Shown: positions 15,801 through 22,818 of the stretch, in pieces
Numbering within the stretch: the first letter of the stretch is position 1
Layout of the letters: each line of letters starts with the position of its first letter
IMG/VR virus record: IMGVR_UViG_3300022929_000230
Coordinates: 1-22,818 of that record
Source of the DNA: a virus
DNA length: 22,818 bases
Direction: 5' to 3' (one strand)
Notes under the pieces: generated by a model
The model's database searches: none
Told to the model about the DNA's origin: nothing
What the model saw: only the letters and a program-made list of their open reading frames with translations
Program-made: the position numbers and the translations under genes

Positions 15801-16264
15801 TTACCACCACTAGCTTTAGCACCATTCTTTATTATCTCTTTGATACCAAACTTTATACCTTGTTGAGCTGCTAATGTTCCAGCTTTACCTGCACCAAAAG
15901 AAAACATAGACGCATACGTAGATGGAGCAGTAAATACACCACCTAAATAATCCGTCACAGTTTCTGATGTAAAGTCTGTATCTTGATTCTCAAATGTAGA
16001 CATGAGTCTACCCATGCGAGCTAGACCCTCGTCATCACCTTGTTGCTCATATTCTTGTGCTAAATACATATCACGCACAGCAGATACCTCATTCACATTT
16101 TGATAACGGAAATGCTCTAAATATCTGTCATATATATCTTCTGCATTATCTGATTGATAGTCTTCTCTATCATACAAAAATTGTTTTGCATCATAGATGA
16201 AGTCAACATCATTGATAAGGTTTTCTCTATTTAATTCTTCTTTGGAGAACTGTGTGTAGGACAT
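12869..16264 (-). CDS. large internal virion (DNA ejection) protein, probable
   Basis: This 1131-aa protein is the last gene of the virion arm. I recognise no enzymatic motif, including no transglycosylase or peptidase signature. Its size, terminal position and Ala/Gly-rich hydrophobic stretches (roughly residues 100-260, such as ALGGAISGLPGGIIGGV) resemble the large inner-core or ejection proteins of podoviruses, which leave the capsid with the DNA and insert into the cell envelope. Long helical regions (residues about 260-700) and further hydrophobic patches (VTGLAMLGAFFGM) agree. The C-terminus is charged and helical. The start ATG has only a weak ribosome site (GGGT) and lies 8 nt after the preceding stop. 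Role by position and composition, not by a named family. Confidence 0.8.
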   Translation of the reverse strand: MSYTQFSKEELNRENLINDVDFIYDAKQFLYDREDYQSDNAEDIYDRYLEHFRYQNVNEVSAVRDMYLAQEYEQQGDDEGLARMGRLMSTFENQDTDFTSETVTDYLGGVFTAPSTYASMFSFGAGKAGTLAAQQGIKFGIKEIIKNGAKASGGKMTKKALQKGTEKMGKLATAKQAFIGGGYKTAIGGATVDALGGAGTVAAQEQTRVLTDEDKEEIDLGTVALGGAISGLPGGIIGGVTGSRKAFTSNIAGQFTAKEVKKRSNAISHVYKTISSKKFGKSKDFKSKVAQAYSTILKKSLDETLGSFNMNVGKRLKIDEAVEKGTLLSLDEKIVRNIGSAASEVMDMIPAREVMKDGKLTRVAKGSKEDLEERITSRIARGISSGIISTDSFLGVLKAHNLSATEFGALYAAEMSQAGRTLQTGSVLSRKERKKLFEELTDLDKALVTLGETTEAARNVVTQRADRGLVLNKAGDFFRALNKTRIGMMTIQAATTVRNTTNGYMRNYVYALDNLGAGAFNYVKGSYRLAVGSSDKELMKGAEFAVKEGIAQLRAGGQSLMLKDMVFGLQGIDTAILTKVFKDPKLGNSDVAKQLFRELGDIGTSVGADSGNMLKTARFLNKFNTLSDNVFKSAIFSREIDKLIKTDAADVFKKKGINGLSDLVSSGNFRMMDDKALAGAMEKALDFTYQTGKFRGKAGVFNSAADTFIQASSSQLGSAFVPFPRYIVNQFRFVYEHAPIIGMLDIGGVLNKSATAERFGKQVTGLAMLGAFFGMRDNLGDETTGAYEYKNPFGHGTFDARASLGPFMAYAFVADALYQIGRPNGELEKAFGYRLHDNDKVTGKIKTREFVEALSGGLSRAGTGLQFVDEIVKLATEETALDSNKFQQGLAKFVGNYFSTYTVGAGMIKDAVQMVDPDTRMLTDNTDVEFLPYMLKQATRSFPMEAHSDGEGFLERPPQTTPYKSTGIRNTMPMFRQITGLTPMEEKNDVQQELDRFRLDYFEVAPVKVQDNIANREARQNVALAMEHHLNNFINSPEYINLANDYEKEKFLRIELNSIRSEAVAEALDEKDYDTPQDVIRKEKARFFKISENDRNIILTAFKKQFPNVEIGNDDYTMLLQFAVDYGVIAE

Positions 16265-16272
16265 GTAGTTAA

Positions 16273-17691
16273 TTACCCAGCTATTTGCTTATTAAATTCT
16301 TTTGTTGCTATATCAATAGTAGCACCCGGATTATCCTTTATAAATTGTTTAACAAACGCTTGTTCTAATTCTATTTTTCTTTTAACTCTAGTTTTGCTAT
16401 TTAAACTTTTAACATTAGGTAAGTTTTTAACTTCCCCTACTATTTGACTAGGAGATAGAGTGCTTATATCTTTAACTTTATTTTCTTCTATTATCTGTTT
16501 AGGGTCAAGCTGTTTAGTGTCTTTAGGATTTAATATTTTTCTTGTCTCTGCGTCTAAAAATTCAGAGTCCTCAACTATTTGAATAGTATATTTACCATTT
16601 ATAGTTACTCCTATTAATTGTTTATTAGTAGCAATAGCTTCATTTATCTTTAAGAAGTTAGAGTTCCCATCTTCTAAATCACCATTATATGTAGCTTCTT
16701 CAACAAACTTTAAATAATATCTAGTTGCTCTATCTAGTACTTTAAGCTGACTTGCTTCAGCATCTGCACCAACGTACACACCAAATTTATTTCTCTTCTG
16801 CTTAATATTATAAATACCAACTAAGGATTCATTTATTTTATTACTTGCACTTGTTGTAGCATTGAAATCCATGCCCTTTTTACTTTTTAAACCTCTAATA
16901 ATACCTTCAGTTACATCCATCATAGATTTAATGTCAGCTTCTTTTTCTTTGGTTAAAGTGCCATCTCTCTCTGCATTTTTTAATATAGTAATAAGCCTTG
17001 CTTTCTCCTCTATTGGGTTTTCTTTCATTCCTAATATGAGAGGGTCAATTTTACCTTTTACCGCAGGAGGCAATTCAATTGTTTGTTCATTTACATCTAT
17101 ACCCCTCGCTTTAATAAGAGCCTCTGCTCTAGTGGTAATTTCACTACTAGCGTCTTGGGCAGGTCCTAAAAAATTAGACTTCATAAATCCCACAGGTGCA
17201 GATTTTCCTAGCTCCGATATGTCAGGCATAGACACAGGTGGAACAGTACTCTTTGTCAAAGCACTCAATGTTATAGGAGTTGCATTTCCTGTTTCATCAG
17301 CTAGTAAGGCTTTGATTGGGTCTTTTCCATAAAACCTAAAAGCTTTATTGTAATCTTGAGCTACTTCAAATGCACCATCTAAACCCTTTAAGTTTATTAA
17401 TGTTTGAGCTGCTTGCAAAGCTTGAGGATGTTGAACACCTTGATCTCCACCTAAATTAGAAGCAATATTTTCTACCAATTTCTTATTTTCTTTATACATC
17501 TTGTCAAATTCTTTTTTGCTTTCTACAGCACCTTTATATGTTTCAATAACTAAATTATCAATATTATCTTGGGTACGTTTCATGTCTTCTTGTATGCCTA
17601 CATCTACAGACTTTGCAAAACCTCCAACTAAACCTTCAGCAAATTGTTTATTTAATCCTAGTGCCTTTCCTAAACTACCTAAAAATGCCAT
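16273..17691 (-). CDS. probable internal virion protein
   Basis: A 472-aa protein of unrecognised family. It starts in a TAATG overlap with the upstream gene. The N-terminus (MAFLGSLGKALGL, then LVGGFAKSV) is a glycine-rich amphipathic helix of a kind seen at the ends of phage ejection proteins, followed by a long charged helical region (residues about 35-80, many Lys, Glu and Asn) and an Ala-rich helix. The middle is mixed alpha/beta and the C-terminal third is again charged and helical. It lies directly upstream of the 1131-aa gene, so the two may form the internal core together. No enzymatic signature is seen. Confidence 0.75.
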   Translation of the reverse strand: MAFLGSLGKALGLNKQFAEGLVGGFAKSVDVGIQEDMKRTQDNIDNLVIETYKGAVESKKEFDKMYKENKKLVENIASNLGGDQGVQHPQALQAAQTLINLKGLDGAFEVAQDYNKAFRFYGKDPIKALLADETGNATPITLSALTKSTVPPVSMPDISELGKSAPVGFMKSNFLGPAQDASSEITTRAEALIKARGIDVNEQTIELPPAVKGKIDPLILGMKENPIEEKARLITILKNAERDGTLTKEKEADIKSMMDVTEGIIRGLKSKKGMDFNATTSASNKINESLVGIYNIKQKRNKFGVYVGADAEASQLKVLDRATRYYLKFVEEATYNGDLEDGNSNFLKINEAIATNKQLIGVTINGKYTIQIVEDSEFLDAETRKILNPKDTKQLDPKQIIEENKVKDISTLSPSQIVGEVKNLPNVKSLNSKTRVKRKIELEQAFVKQFIKDNPGATIDIATKEFNKQIAG

Positions 17692-18215
17692 TAAGCTCTC
17701 CTTGCCATTAAGCCTTTGGGTTCTTCCGTAGGCATTTCTTCTTCATTCATAGGTTCTTCTGTAGGCATTGCCTCATCTTGCGACACTGGCATGTCTTCAT
17801 CAGAGCCTTTTTCAGACTTTAAATCTTGTACTATTTTATCAAGCATTGCGGGTCTATTGGGTTTACCACCTTCCATACCTGTAACATATTCAACATCAGC
17901 AGAATCTCCTATAAGCATCATAGTTTCAACTAAAATAGGTATCATAAGCATACCTACATCCACTGTGTGCAAACCCTCCATGACACTAGCCAATTGTATT
18001 GTATTAGCAAGTGTAGTAAGTGGTATTTGCATTTTCATAATATCTAACAACTGCTCTTTAAATTCAGGATTAGACATTCTCTCTATATAATAATCAGAGG
18101 CTTCCTCTACAGTTGCATATGTAGGAGGTGTTTGCCAAGGTCTAGCACCAAGTTCGTGTGTCATTGACATTCCCGGAATAGGTCTGTCAAAGGATGTATC
18201 ATCAAGCTGTTTCAT
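17691..18215 (-). CDS. conserved virion-arm protein with acidic repeat tail
   Basis: A 174-aa protein. I chose ATG 18215 over the upstream in-frame GTG 18224, because the only ribosome site (GAGGTG) lies at a proper distance from the ATG and touches the GTG. The N-terminal PIPGMSMTHELGARPWQ-x-PP segment followed by a TVEEA helix is a pattern I associate with marine phage structural operons. The middle (residues about 60-105) is a hydrophobic helical pair (LASVMEGLHTVDVGMLMIPI). The tail is acidic and contains two copies of EMPTEEP/AMPTEEP about eleven residues apart, before a basic RRA end. It overlaps both neighbours. It may be an assembly or scaffold-like accessory protein; function is unproven. 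Confidence 0.78.
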   Translation of the reverse strand: MKQLDDTSFDRPIPGMSMTHELGARPWQTPPTYATVEEASDYYIERMSNPEFKEQLLDIMKMQIPLTTLANTIQLASVMEGLHTVDVGMLMIPILVETMMLIGDSADVEYVTGMEGGKPNRPAMLDKIVQDLKSEKGSDEDMPVSQDEAMPTEEPMNEEEMPTEEPKGLMARRA

Positions 18216-18423
18216 TCGTGCCACCTCTCTTAGGGTTCTTACCTCTAATATATAATTGTATTTCTCTAGCAGTCAATGCTGGTTGTTTAGATTGAGGTTC
18301 AATTTGCCTAAAATTACTTTTTCTATTCATCATACCATTACCTCTAGGTTTAGTAGGTTGACTAGATGGTGTTCCTAATTTCTCAAAAGAAGTTAATATT
18401 CCCGGAGCTGGTTGAGTTTCCAT
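18202..18423 (-). CDS. small hypothetical protein, proline/basic-rich
   Basis: A 73-aa product starting at ATG 18423, three bases after the stop of the 637-aa gene, with an AAAGGA site upstream; a TTG at 18429 would add two residues. The protein is rich in Pro, Gln, Arg and Lys (TPSSQPTKPRGNG) and appears mostly unstructured, apart from a short helix at LTAREIQLYIRG near the C-terminus. It overlaps the next gene by 14 nt. Overlaps on both sides and the ribosome site support its reality; no family is recognised. Confidence 0.65.
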   Translation of the reverse strand: METQPAPGILTSFEKLGTPSSQPTKPRGNGMMNRKSNFRQIEPQSKQPALTAREIQLYIRGKNPKRGGTNETA

Positions 18424-18425
18424 TA

Positions 18426-20339
18426 TCAAAACAATCCTTTCATTATAGAAGCCTTACCTAATGTACCTATCAAACCACCAATAGCTGTACCTGCTGCAGA
18501 ACTGGAGGACATTTGATTAGCTCTATCCATTGCATCTGCTTCTAGTTGAGCTATAGCCATCTTGTTAATTCTTTCTAGTTGATTATCTGCACTAGTCCAT
18601 GCCCATTCCATAGTATCAGCATAGTAAGACCATAAGTTATCATATGCTTCTTTAGATACATCTAAGACAGCATTTGCATTTAATTCATTGGCTCTGTTAA
18701 CAGCAGCTGTATCTGCAGTAGCTATCTCTCTTCTCCATACTGCATTATTTTGTGCTATAGCCAATTGGTTAGTGGCATTATATTGGTCACGTTGGTTGTT
18801 CATCTCTGCGTTAAATCTCTCAACTGTGTTCACCTGACCTGCATTAAATTGAGATTGTGCATTAGATTGTGTAGCATTAAACTGTGCGGCTTGCGTAGCT
18901 AAGTTAGCAAAAAACTGATCCACTTGATTTTGTGAAGTAGCATTGAATTGTCTACTAGCATTCTCAGCAGCTTGGTCTGTAAATAGTGATTGCACTCTTT
19001 GTTGTGCTTTAAATAAATCTGTCTGCTGTTGATTTGATAAGTTAGCCATGTCTTGTTGTAAAAAGCTTTGAGCATTTTGAACTGCGGCTTGTTGTCTGTT
19101 ATTTAAATTAGACATATCTAAGTTAGCTAATGCAGAAGCTTCAGCCATTACCATAGCTTGTCTATTACTTAAATTATTTAAGTTCATAGTATTTACAGCC
19201 CGACTGTTTTCCATAGCTATGTTTTGTTCTGCTGTAAAATTCATATTAGCTATATCACCAATTCTAGCAGCGTTCTGCACTCTAGCTTGGAAGTTTTGGT
19301 CAAACTCTTGACCCATAAATGTTGCTCTTTGTTGAGCCGCAAGCATAGCACGTTGTTGTCTGTTTGTCAAGTTTTGTGCTTCAAAACTAGCTATTGTTTG
19401 AGCATCAGCCTGTGCTATAGGCAATGCAGATTCTAAGGCAGCTTGAACCATTGCTTGACCTGCCATACTAGATGCACCCAACCCTCTCGCTGCCATTTGA
19501 GCTTGAACACCTCTTAATGCTCCAGCCGCCCATGCAGGTGGGTTATTCATGTCAAAGTCAGCAGTAAGCTGTGCTAGTTGTCCTTGTACTGTTGCTTTCT
19601 CTGTTGGGGTAGCTGTGGCGGCTTGAATCTGTTCAGTAAACTTAGCTGCCTTCTCTGCATCTGCTACACCACTAATTAATTCACCATCCTGTATTTCCCT
19701 TTGTACAGGATTAGTCATTAGAGTAGCATTACCTTGTGCAGCAGTAACATTACCTACACTAGTTGCTGTTTGTTGAGCCGCTAAGACTTGAGAACGTGGG
19801 TCATTTAATGTCATTTGAGCCGCATTAGTTGCAGCCAAAGCACTATCTACATTGTCTGCCATCTTGTCTGCTGTTGTCTGAGCAGCTTGCAGTGATTGAG
19901 GTTGAGTAGTAGTAGTTGTTGAAGCCATTGCTGTTGGAACACCTACCGTTCCAGCAACTTGACCTAAACTAGTATCTATTTCTTGGTCAGCAGTTACTTG
20001 CGTACCCACAGGTATTGTTACAGCACCTTGAGGTAGAGATGGGTCTTGCAGCATCTTTGCTGATACATCCCCTATGGTATCTTCAGGTGCATAGTTAGAT
20101 GTTGTAGGAACTGTCGCTTGGCTTAACTGTCTAGGTTGAGCTTGCCCACCTGTTTGCATTTTAACTACAGCACCTCCTCTAGCCATCTCTTGTGCCTTAC
20201 TTCTATACACAATCATCTCACGTTCTTTGTCAGGGTTCTGCTTCAAGTAGTCATCAAACTTTTCCATACTACCTGCATAACCCATACGTGTGGCTATCTT
20301 CTGTAATCCTTGTGGCTTAAAGCCTTTAAACATTGCCAT
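18426..20339 (-). CDS. long Asn/Gln/Ala-rich virion protein with 11-residue repeats
   Basis: A 637-aa probable virion protein. Residues 1-60 are a charged globular head; 60-240 are Thr/Gln/Ala-rich and low complexity (a run of TTTTTQPQ near 140); 301-564 consist of 24 uninterrupted 11-residue units, often starting Asn-Ala or Asn-Leu; a Trp/Tyr-rich helix follows (NLWSYYADTMEWAW) and the C-terminus is a Gly-rich hydrophobic segment (GTAIGGLIGTLGKA). Eleven-residue periodicity indicates a very long, slightly right-handed helix or coiled coil. There is no cysteine or enzymatic motif. Position just upstream of the large internal virion proteins suggests an ejection-channel or inner-core component, or a tail rod; this is inference. 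Its start overlaps the upstream stop by one base. Confidence 0.82.
   Translation of the reverse strand: MAMFKGFKPQGLQKIATRMGYAGSMEKFDDYLKQNPDKEREMIVYRSKAQEMARGGAVVKMQTGGQAQPRQLSQATVPTTSNYAPEDTIGDVSAKMLQDPSLPQGAVTIPVGTQVTADQEIDTSLGQVAGTVGVPTAMASTTTTTQPQSLQAAQTTADKMADNVDSALAATNAAQMTLNDPRSQVLAAQQTATSVGNVTAAQGNATLMTNPVQREIQDGELISGVADAEKAAKFTEQIQAATATPTEKATVQGQLAQLTADFDMNNPPAWAAGALRGVQAQMAARGLGASSMAGQAMVQAALESALPIAQADAQTIASFEAQNLTNRQQRAMLAAQQRATFMGQEFDQNFQARVQNAARIGDIANMNFTAEQNIAMENSRAVNTMNLNNLSNRQAMVMAEASALANLDMSNLNNRQQAAVQNAQSFLQQDMANLSNQQQTDLFKAQQRVQSLFTDQAAENASRQFNATSQNQVDQFFANLATQAAQFNATQSNAQSQFNAGQVNTVERFNAEMNNQRDQYNATNQLAIAQNNAVWRREIATADTAAVNRANELNANAVLDVSKEAYDNLWSYYADTMEWAWTSADNQLERINKMAIAQLEADAMDRANQMSSSSAAGTAIGGLIGTLGKASIMKGLF
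18648..19439 (-). repeat. 24 tandem degenerate 33-bp units encoding 11-residue (hendecad) repeats
   Basis: Within the 637-aa gene, residues 301-564 divide into 24 consecutive 11-residue units with no insertion or deletion. Examples in register are NLTNRQQRAML, NLNNRQQAAVQ, NAQSFLQQDMA, NATSQNQVDQF, NATQSNAQSQF, NAGQVNTVERF and NAEMNNQRDQY. Position 1 is Asn in 15 of 24 units, position 2 is usually Ala or Leu, and position 11 is often Phe, Tyr or another non-polar residue in the later units. In the middle an alternating 22-residue super-repeat (NLxNRQQ) is visible. The DNA copies have diverged, so the period is conserved by protein selection. Confidence 0.88.
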
Positions 20340-20569
20340 TATTTAATACTCAACACTTTATCTAACTTATCTTCTAATCTATGCAGAGCTTCCATAACTC
20401 TACTTAGGTCTTGCCTAACATCTGCTTTTGTGGCATAGTCTTCTCTAGTTTTATTCAATAATATCTGTATACGTTTAACCTCTTGAAACATTTTATTAAA
20501 TGCCCAACCAAAAGGAACAACAACCATTGTTAAGATAATGTTCCAAAATAACATTGCATCTATTTCCAT
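20339..20569 (-). CDS. small membrane protein with coiled-coil tail (holin/spanin-like layout)
   Basis: A 76-aa protein with a hydrophobic helix near the N-terminus (about residues 5-24, MLFWNIILTMVVVPFGWAF) and then a charged helix with heptad spacing (DLSRVMEALHRLEDKLDKVL). One membrane span followed by a coiled coil is common among small phage lysis or envelope proteins, including some holins and i-spanins, but no family signature settles it. No endolysin is present in the window to pair it with. The gene starts directly after the upstream stop and ends overlapping the 637-aa gene by one base. Confidence 0.75.
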   Translation of the reverse strand: MEIDAMLFWNIILTMVVVPFGWAFNKMFQEVKRIQILLNKTREDYATKADVRQDLSRVMEALHRLEDKLDKVLSIK

Positions 20570-20797
20570 TTAATTAGCTTTTTCTTCCTTATGCTCTTCT
20601 TCACCCTTAACAGATTGTATCAATGAGTTTGTAAAAGCATTCTGAGCTACAGTTACTTGGTCAAGTTGAAATCTTAAACTTGCACCTTTAGACTGTAAGT
20701 CTTTTATCTGATTAATAAAATAGTTTTGGTCTTGAGATAAATCTTCTTGATTATACTCTTTACCATCAATAGTGATTACATTGTTCTGTTCAGTCAT
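20570..20797 (-). CDS. small conserved phage protein (DUF6447-like)
   Basis: A 75-aa protein starting at ATG 20797 in a TAATG overlap with the upstream gene. The frame is open 37 codons further upstream, but that stretch is an out-of-frame reading of the neighbouring gene and is excluded. The pattern ITIDGKEY, an acidic LSQDQ turn, then a long helix (FINQIKDLQSKGASLRFQLDQ) resembles the short DUF6447-type proteins found in phage structural operons: a beta hairpin plus a coiled-coil helix. Role unknown; possibly a virion or assembly accessory. The C-terminus is highly charged (GEEEHKEEK). Confidence 0.72.
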   Translation of the reverse strand: MTEQNNVITIDGKEYNQEDLSQDQNYFINQIKDLQSKGASLRFQLDQVTVAQNAFTNSLIQSVKGEEEHKEEKAN

Positions 20798-21108
20798 TAC
20801 CAAGTTACTCCACTTGCTGTTGTTGGGTTTGCTTTTGCAGCTATCTGAGCAGCTATACCATCTTCTATTGATGTGACTTGCTCTGCACCAAGTGCATCTT
20901 TTGCCCATCCAATAGCTTGTGTCTCTGTGATATCTGCGTATGGTACTGGTGTACCTACAAGTGTTACACCGACTGTGCCATAAGCTGACCCTGTGTTACC
21001 ATCTGCGTCTTCATCAGATGCTCTCCAGTGCAAGATAGTCACAATATCTGTGTTATCTCCCTGCACCAAGTCTCTTTCCATATTTGCAATTGTCCAAGTT
21101 ACTGCCAT
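20797..21108 (-). CDS. conserved virion-associated protein (DUF7936-like)
   Basis: A 103-aa protein beginning MAVTWTIANMERD with the HWRASD segment, then a Gly/Thr-rich beta region (TVGVTLVGTPVPYADI) and an Ala-rich helical C-terminus. The opening motif (VTWxIxxMER and HWR) is shared by small proteins encoded near tail-fibre genes in marine phages and cyanophages. An AGGAG ribosome site lies eight bases before the ATG. It follows the tail fibre by 16 nt and probably contributes to fibre or tail assembly; no biochemical function is visible. Overlaps the next gene by one base. Confidence 0.75.
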   Translation of the reverse strand: MAVTWTIANMERDLVQGDNTDIVTILHWRASDEDADGNTGSAYGTVGVTLVGTPVPYADITETQAIGWAKDALGAEQVTSIEDGIAAQIAAKANPTTASGVTW

Positions 21109-21124
21109 TTTATTCTCCTGTTAG

Positions 21125-22666
21125 TTAAATTGCAGATATTATAAATGCTAGTAATTGATTATACCTAACACCTAATCTAGTCTTTTCTGTTGCACCCTCT
21201 GGTGCTTCTTCTTCTGTTTCGTATGTTTCACCATCAAGTTCCCACCAAGTGTTAGATGTAAACATTGCATAGTCACTTGCGTCTAAACCCTCTGCCGTAA
21301 AAGCATCCTGTAAATCTTGTGCTATAATACCAAAGTGAGTTCTTGCATTATCACCTTTTTCTGCGACTGAATCTATCCATCTAAACTTTCTCATAAGACC
21401 TTTAGCAACGACAGCTACTCTTTGTTCTGCTTCACTTAGTTCTTCTATGTCTTGCTTTTCATTTCTATCTGAAGTTTGGATTGTTCCATTGGTTGCGTAG
21501 ATGTCATCCCAACGTACACTTGAATATCCCAAGTCAACAGCATTATCTCTATTAGAATCAGTAGTTAAATCAAAAGCCATCATAGAATTATTACCAGCAT
21601 CAAACTTTAAGGCTGTATCATTTGCTCCTACAACTAATCTTGAAGCATGAACAGCAATACTTCCCACAGTAGAGCCGTCACTATTGAACACCAAAATATC
21701 GCCATCCGAGTTTAGACGATTGAGAGCCATACAATCATTTCCATCTCTAGCTACTGCAATATTACCAACGTTTTGTAAGTTAATTCCTGTTCCTGAACCA
21801 CTATTATTGAAAACACTGTTATCAGTAGTACCCACCAACAAGTTACCACTGCTGTCTATACGCATACGTTCTGTGCCATTTTTAGTAATACGAAATGACC
21901 CATTACCTGCATCACTACTAAGGGTATAGTAATGGCTATTAATGCTACTCTCTATTCTCAAAGCATCATTTACACTATCAGAAGCTGCTTTAATATGTAA
22001 TTTCCCAGCAGGACTACTAGTACCAATACCAACATTGCCACTGCTAGTGACGTAAACTTTAGGGTCATTATTTACTCTTAGATTTAGTGAATCATCATTA
22101 TGGTTATATGAAATACCACCCCTTGTTAAATCAGCACCAGAAGTTCCATCTGCAAAAAATATTGCTCCATTATCAGTAGTTCCAGAGTAAATAGTCATTC
22201 CTTCGCCACCTGAACCACTCCCAACAACAAAATTATTTGCATTAGAATTAAATGATGATGGCGAAGTGGTTCCAATACCAACATTGCCACTGCTATCTAT
22301 TCGCATACGTTCTGTGCCACCATTCGTATGAAAAGTAAAAGCATTTGATGCGTGTTGATAATTTATTTGACCAGTTGTGGTGCTATCAGTGTCAGCAAAA
22401 AATATAGCACTGTTAGATGAGTTATCTGCGTATATGGTAATACCCTCTGAACCACTACCAGTACCAACTACAAGATTGTTTGCACCACCATTAAATGAAG
22501 ATGGACTACTAGTACCAATACCCACATTTTCAGAACTATCTATAGTAATAGCTGTTGCATTTGCATTGTCATCTATACCTTGTGAAGTAAATGCACCTGT
22601 TACATCAAGAGTACCACTGAGGTTTGCATCAGTGACTATCTTGGATATGTCTTTTGCTCTTGTCAT
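21125..22666 (-). CDS. tail fibre with C-terminal self-cleaving S74 chaperone domain
   Basis: A 513-aa receptor-binding tail fibre. A short N-terminal attachment region (DISKIVTDANLSGTLDVTG) is followed by repeated SSGNVGIGTSSP and ERMRIDSSGN blocks (GIGT at about residues 51, 130 and 216, with a degenerate VGTTD copy near 283), the usual trimeric beta-stalk pattern. The C-terminus from residue 398 is an intramolecular chaperone of the peptidase S74 family: Ser399 and Lys404 (TSDRNEK) match the catalytic Ser-x4-Lys, and FGIIAQDLQ is the conserved helix. In this family the chaperone trimerises the fibre and then cuts itself off before the Ser, here releasing about 115 residues. An AGGGGA ribosome site precedes the ATG. 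First large gene of this arm inside the window. Confidence 0.93.
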   Translation of the reverse strand: MTRAKDISKIVTDANLSGTLDVTGAFTSQGIDDNANATAITIDSSENVGIGTSSPSSFNGGANNLVVGTGSGSEGITIYADNSSNSAIFFADTDSTTTGQINYQHASNAFTFHTNGGTERMRIDSSGNVGIGTTSPSSFNSNANNFVVGSGSGGEGMTIYSGTTDNGAIFFADGTSGADLTRGGISYNHNDDSLNLRVNNDPKVYVTSSGNVGIGTSSPAGKLHIKAASDSVNDALRIESSINSHYYTLSSDAGNGSFRITKNGTERMRIDSSGNLLVGTTDNSVFNNSGSGTGINLQNVGNIAVARDGNDCMALNRLNSDGDILVFNSDGSTVGSIAVHASRLVVGANDTALKFDAGNNSMMAFDLTTDSNRDNAVDLGYSSVRWDDIYATNGTIQTSDRNEKQDIEELSEAEQRVAVVAKGLMRKFRWIDSVAEKGDNARTHFGIIAQDLQDAFTAEGLDASDYAMFTSNTWWELDGETYETEEEAPEGATEKTRLGVRYNQLLAFIISAI

Positions 22667-22669
22667 GTA

Positions 22670-22816
22670 TTATTCCCCTGTGAAGGTATCGGCACTCGCT
22701 ATTGCTGCATCTATAACTGTGAAATCAGCATCACCCCAATCATCATAGTTATCTTTCTGATACTTTAGATATCCTACACTACGACTAACTCTTGCTTTCT
22801 TTTCCTCAAGTGTCAT
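22670..22816 (-). CDS. small protein upstream of the tail fibre (48 aa, possibly partial)
   Basis: A short frame on the minus strand begins at ATG 22816, two bases from the right edge, and ends at 22670. The product starts MTLEEKKARVSRSVGYLKYQ, continues with a DNYDDWGDADF segment and closes with an Ala-rich helix (IDAAIASADTF). The pattern (helix, acidic-aromatic turn, Ala-rich helix) resembles short accessory proteins found beside marine phage tail genes. Because the frame reaches the window edge, the ATG might be internal to a longer protein. Its end carries the ribosome site for the tail fibre, three bases upstream of the fibre ATG. Confidence 0.6.
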   Translation of the reverse strand: MTLEEKKARVSRSVGYLKYQKDNYDDWGDADFTVIDAAIASADTFTGE

Positions 22817-22818
22817 GT

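Noticed and set aside
13000-16200. Peptidoglycan hydrolase activity expected in a large podovirus ejection protein
   Set aside because: No lysozyme, transglycosylase or peptidase motif was seen in the 1131-aa protein.
18648-19439. Regular 33-bp periodicity that could suggest a CRISPR or tandem DNA repeat array
   Set aside because: The units are diverged at DNA level and the period follows the reading frame of the 637-aa protein; there are no identical repeats with unique spacers.
20798-20908. Cys-rich 37-residue N-terminal extension of the DUF6447-like frame (MGKRCTWCRASH...)
   Set aside because: It overlaps the 3' part of the DUF7936-like gene in another frame; ATG 20797 in a TAATG overlap is the better start and the extension has no support.

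Overview
This window looks like about 22.8 kb of a tailed DNA phage from the sea, most likely a short-tailed (podovirus-type) relative of the SAR116 phage HMO-2011. Phages of that group infect marine Alphaproteobacteria such as SAR116, SAR11 and Roseobacter-lineage cells. The strongest marker is the family-A DNA polymerase (4714-6726). It carries a DnaJ-type CxxCxGxG zinc finger between its exonuclease and polymerase domains, an architecture I know from HMO-2011-type phages. The tyrosine integrase, separate primase and helicase, class II ribonucleotide reductase, MazG, AT-rich sequence and long Asn/Gln-rich virion proteins fit the same picture. The host assignment is an inference.

Layout. Positions 2-12868, plus strand: a tightly packed early/replication arm. 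In order it holds a Pyr_excise-like protein (5' end outside the window), a coiled-coil protein, a small protein resembling the NMN-binding domain of LigA, a tyrosine integrase, a TOPRIM primase, a DnaB/RecA-type helicase, an endonuclease VII-type HNH nuclease, DNA polymerase A, a possible ssDNA-binding protein, a Cas4/RecB-like Fe-S nuclease, a small coiled-coil protein, a T7 endonuclease I-like resolvase, an unknown protein, a DUF3310 protein, a 55-aa ORF, the B12-dependent ribonucleotide reductase, a 53-aa membrane protein, an unknown protein, an RMF-like protein and MazG. Most genes overlap by 1-44 nt (ATGA, TAATG, GTGA junctions) or sit a few bases apart, so the arm is probably one or a few polycistronic units.

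Positions 12869-22816, minus strand: part of the virion arm, transcribed towards the replication arm. In transcription order it holds a 48-aa ORF, a tail fibre with a self-cleaving S74 chaperone domain, two small conserved virion/accessory proteins, a small membrane/coiled-coil protein, a 637-aa protein with a long 11-residue repeat, two small/medium proteins, and two large probable internal virion (ejection) proteins of 472 and 1131 aa. Terminase, portal and capsid genes are not here and presumably lie beyond the right edge.

How it works together: primase, helicase and polymerase copy the genome. The reductase, MazG and DUF3310 protein adjust the nucleotide pool. Three nucleases process junctions and ends, and the integrase gives a potential lysogenic option. 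The two arms meet tail to tail at 12868/12869 with no base between the stop codons. No tRNA, CRISPR array, insertion sequence or convincing attachment site was seen, and no stretch over 300 bases lacks a gene.
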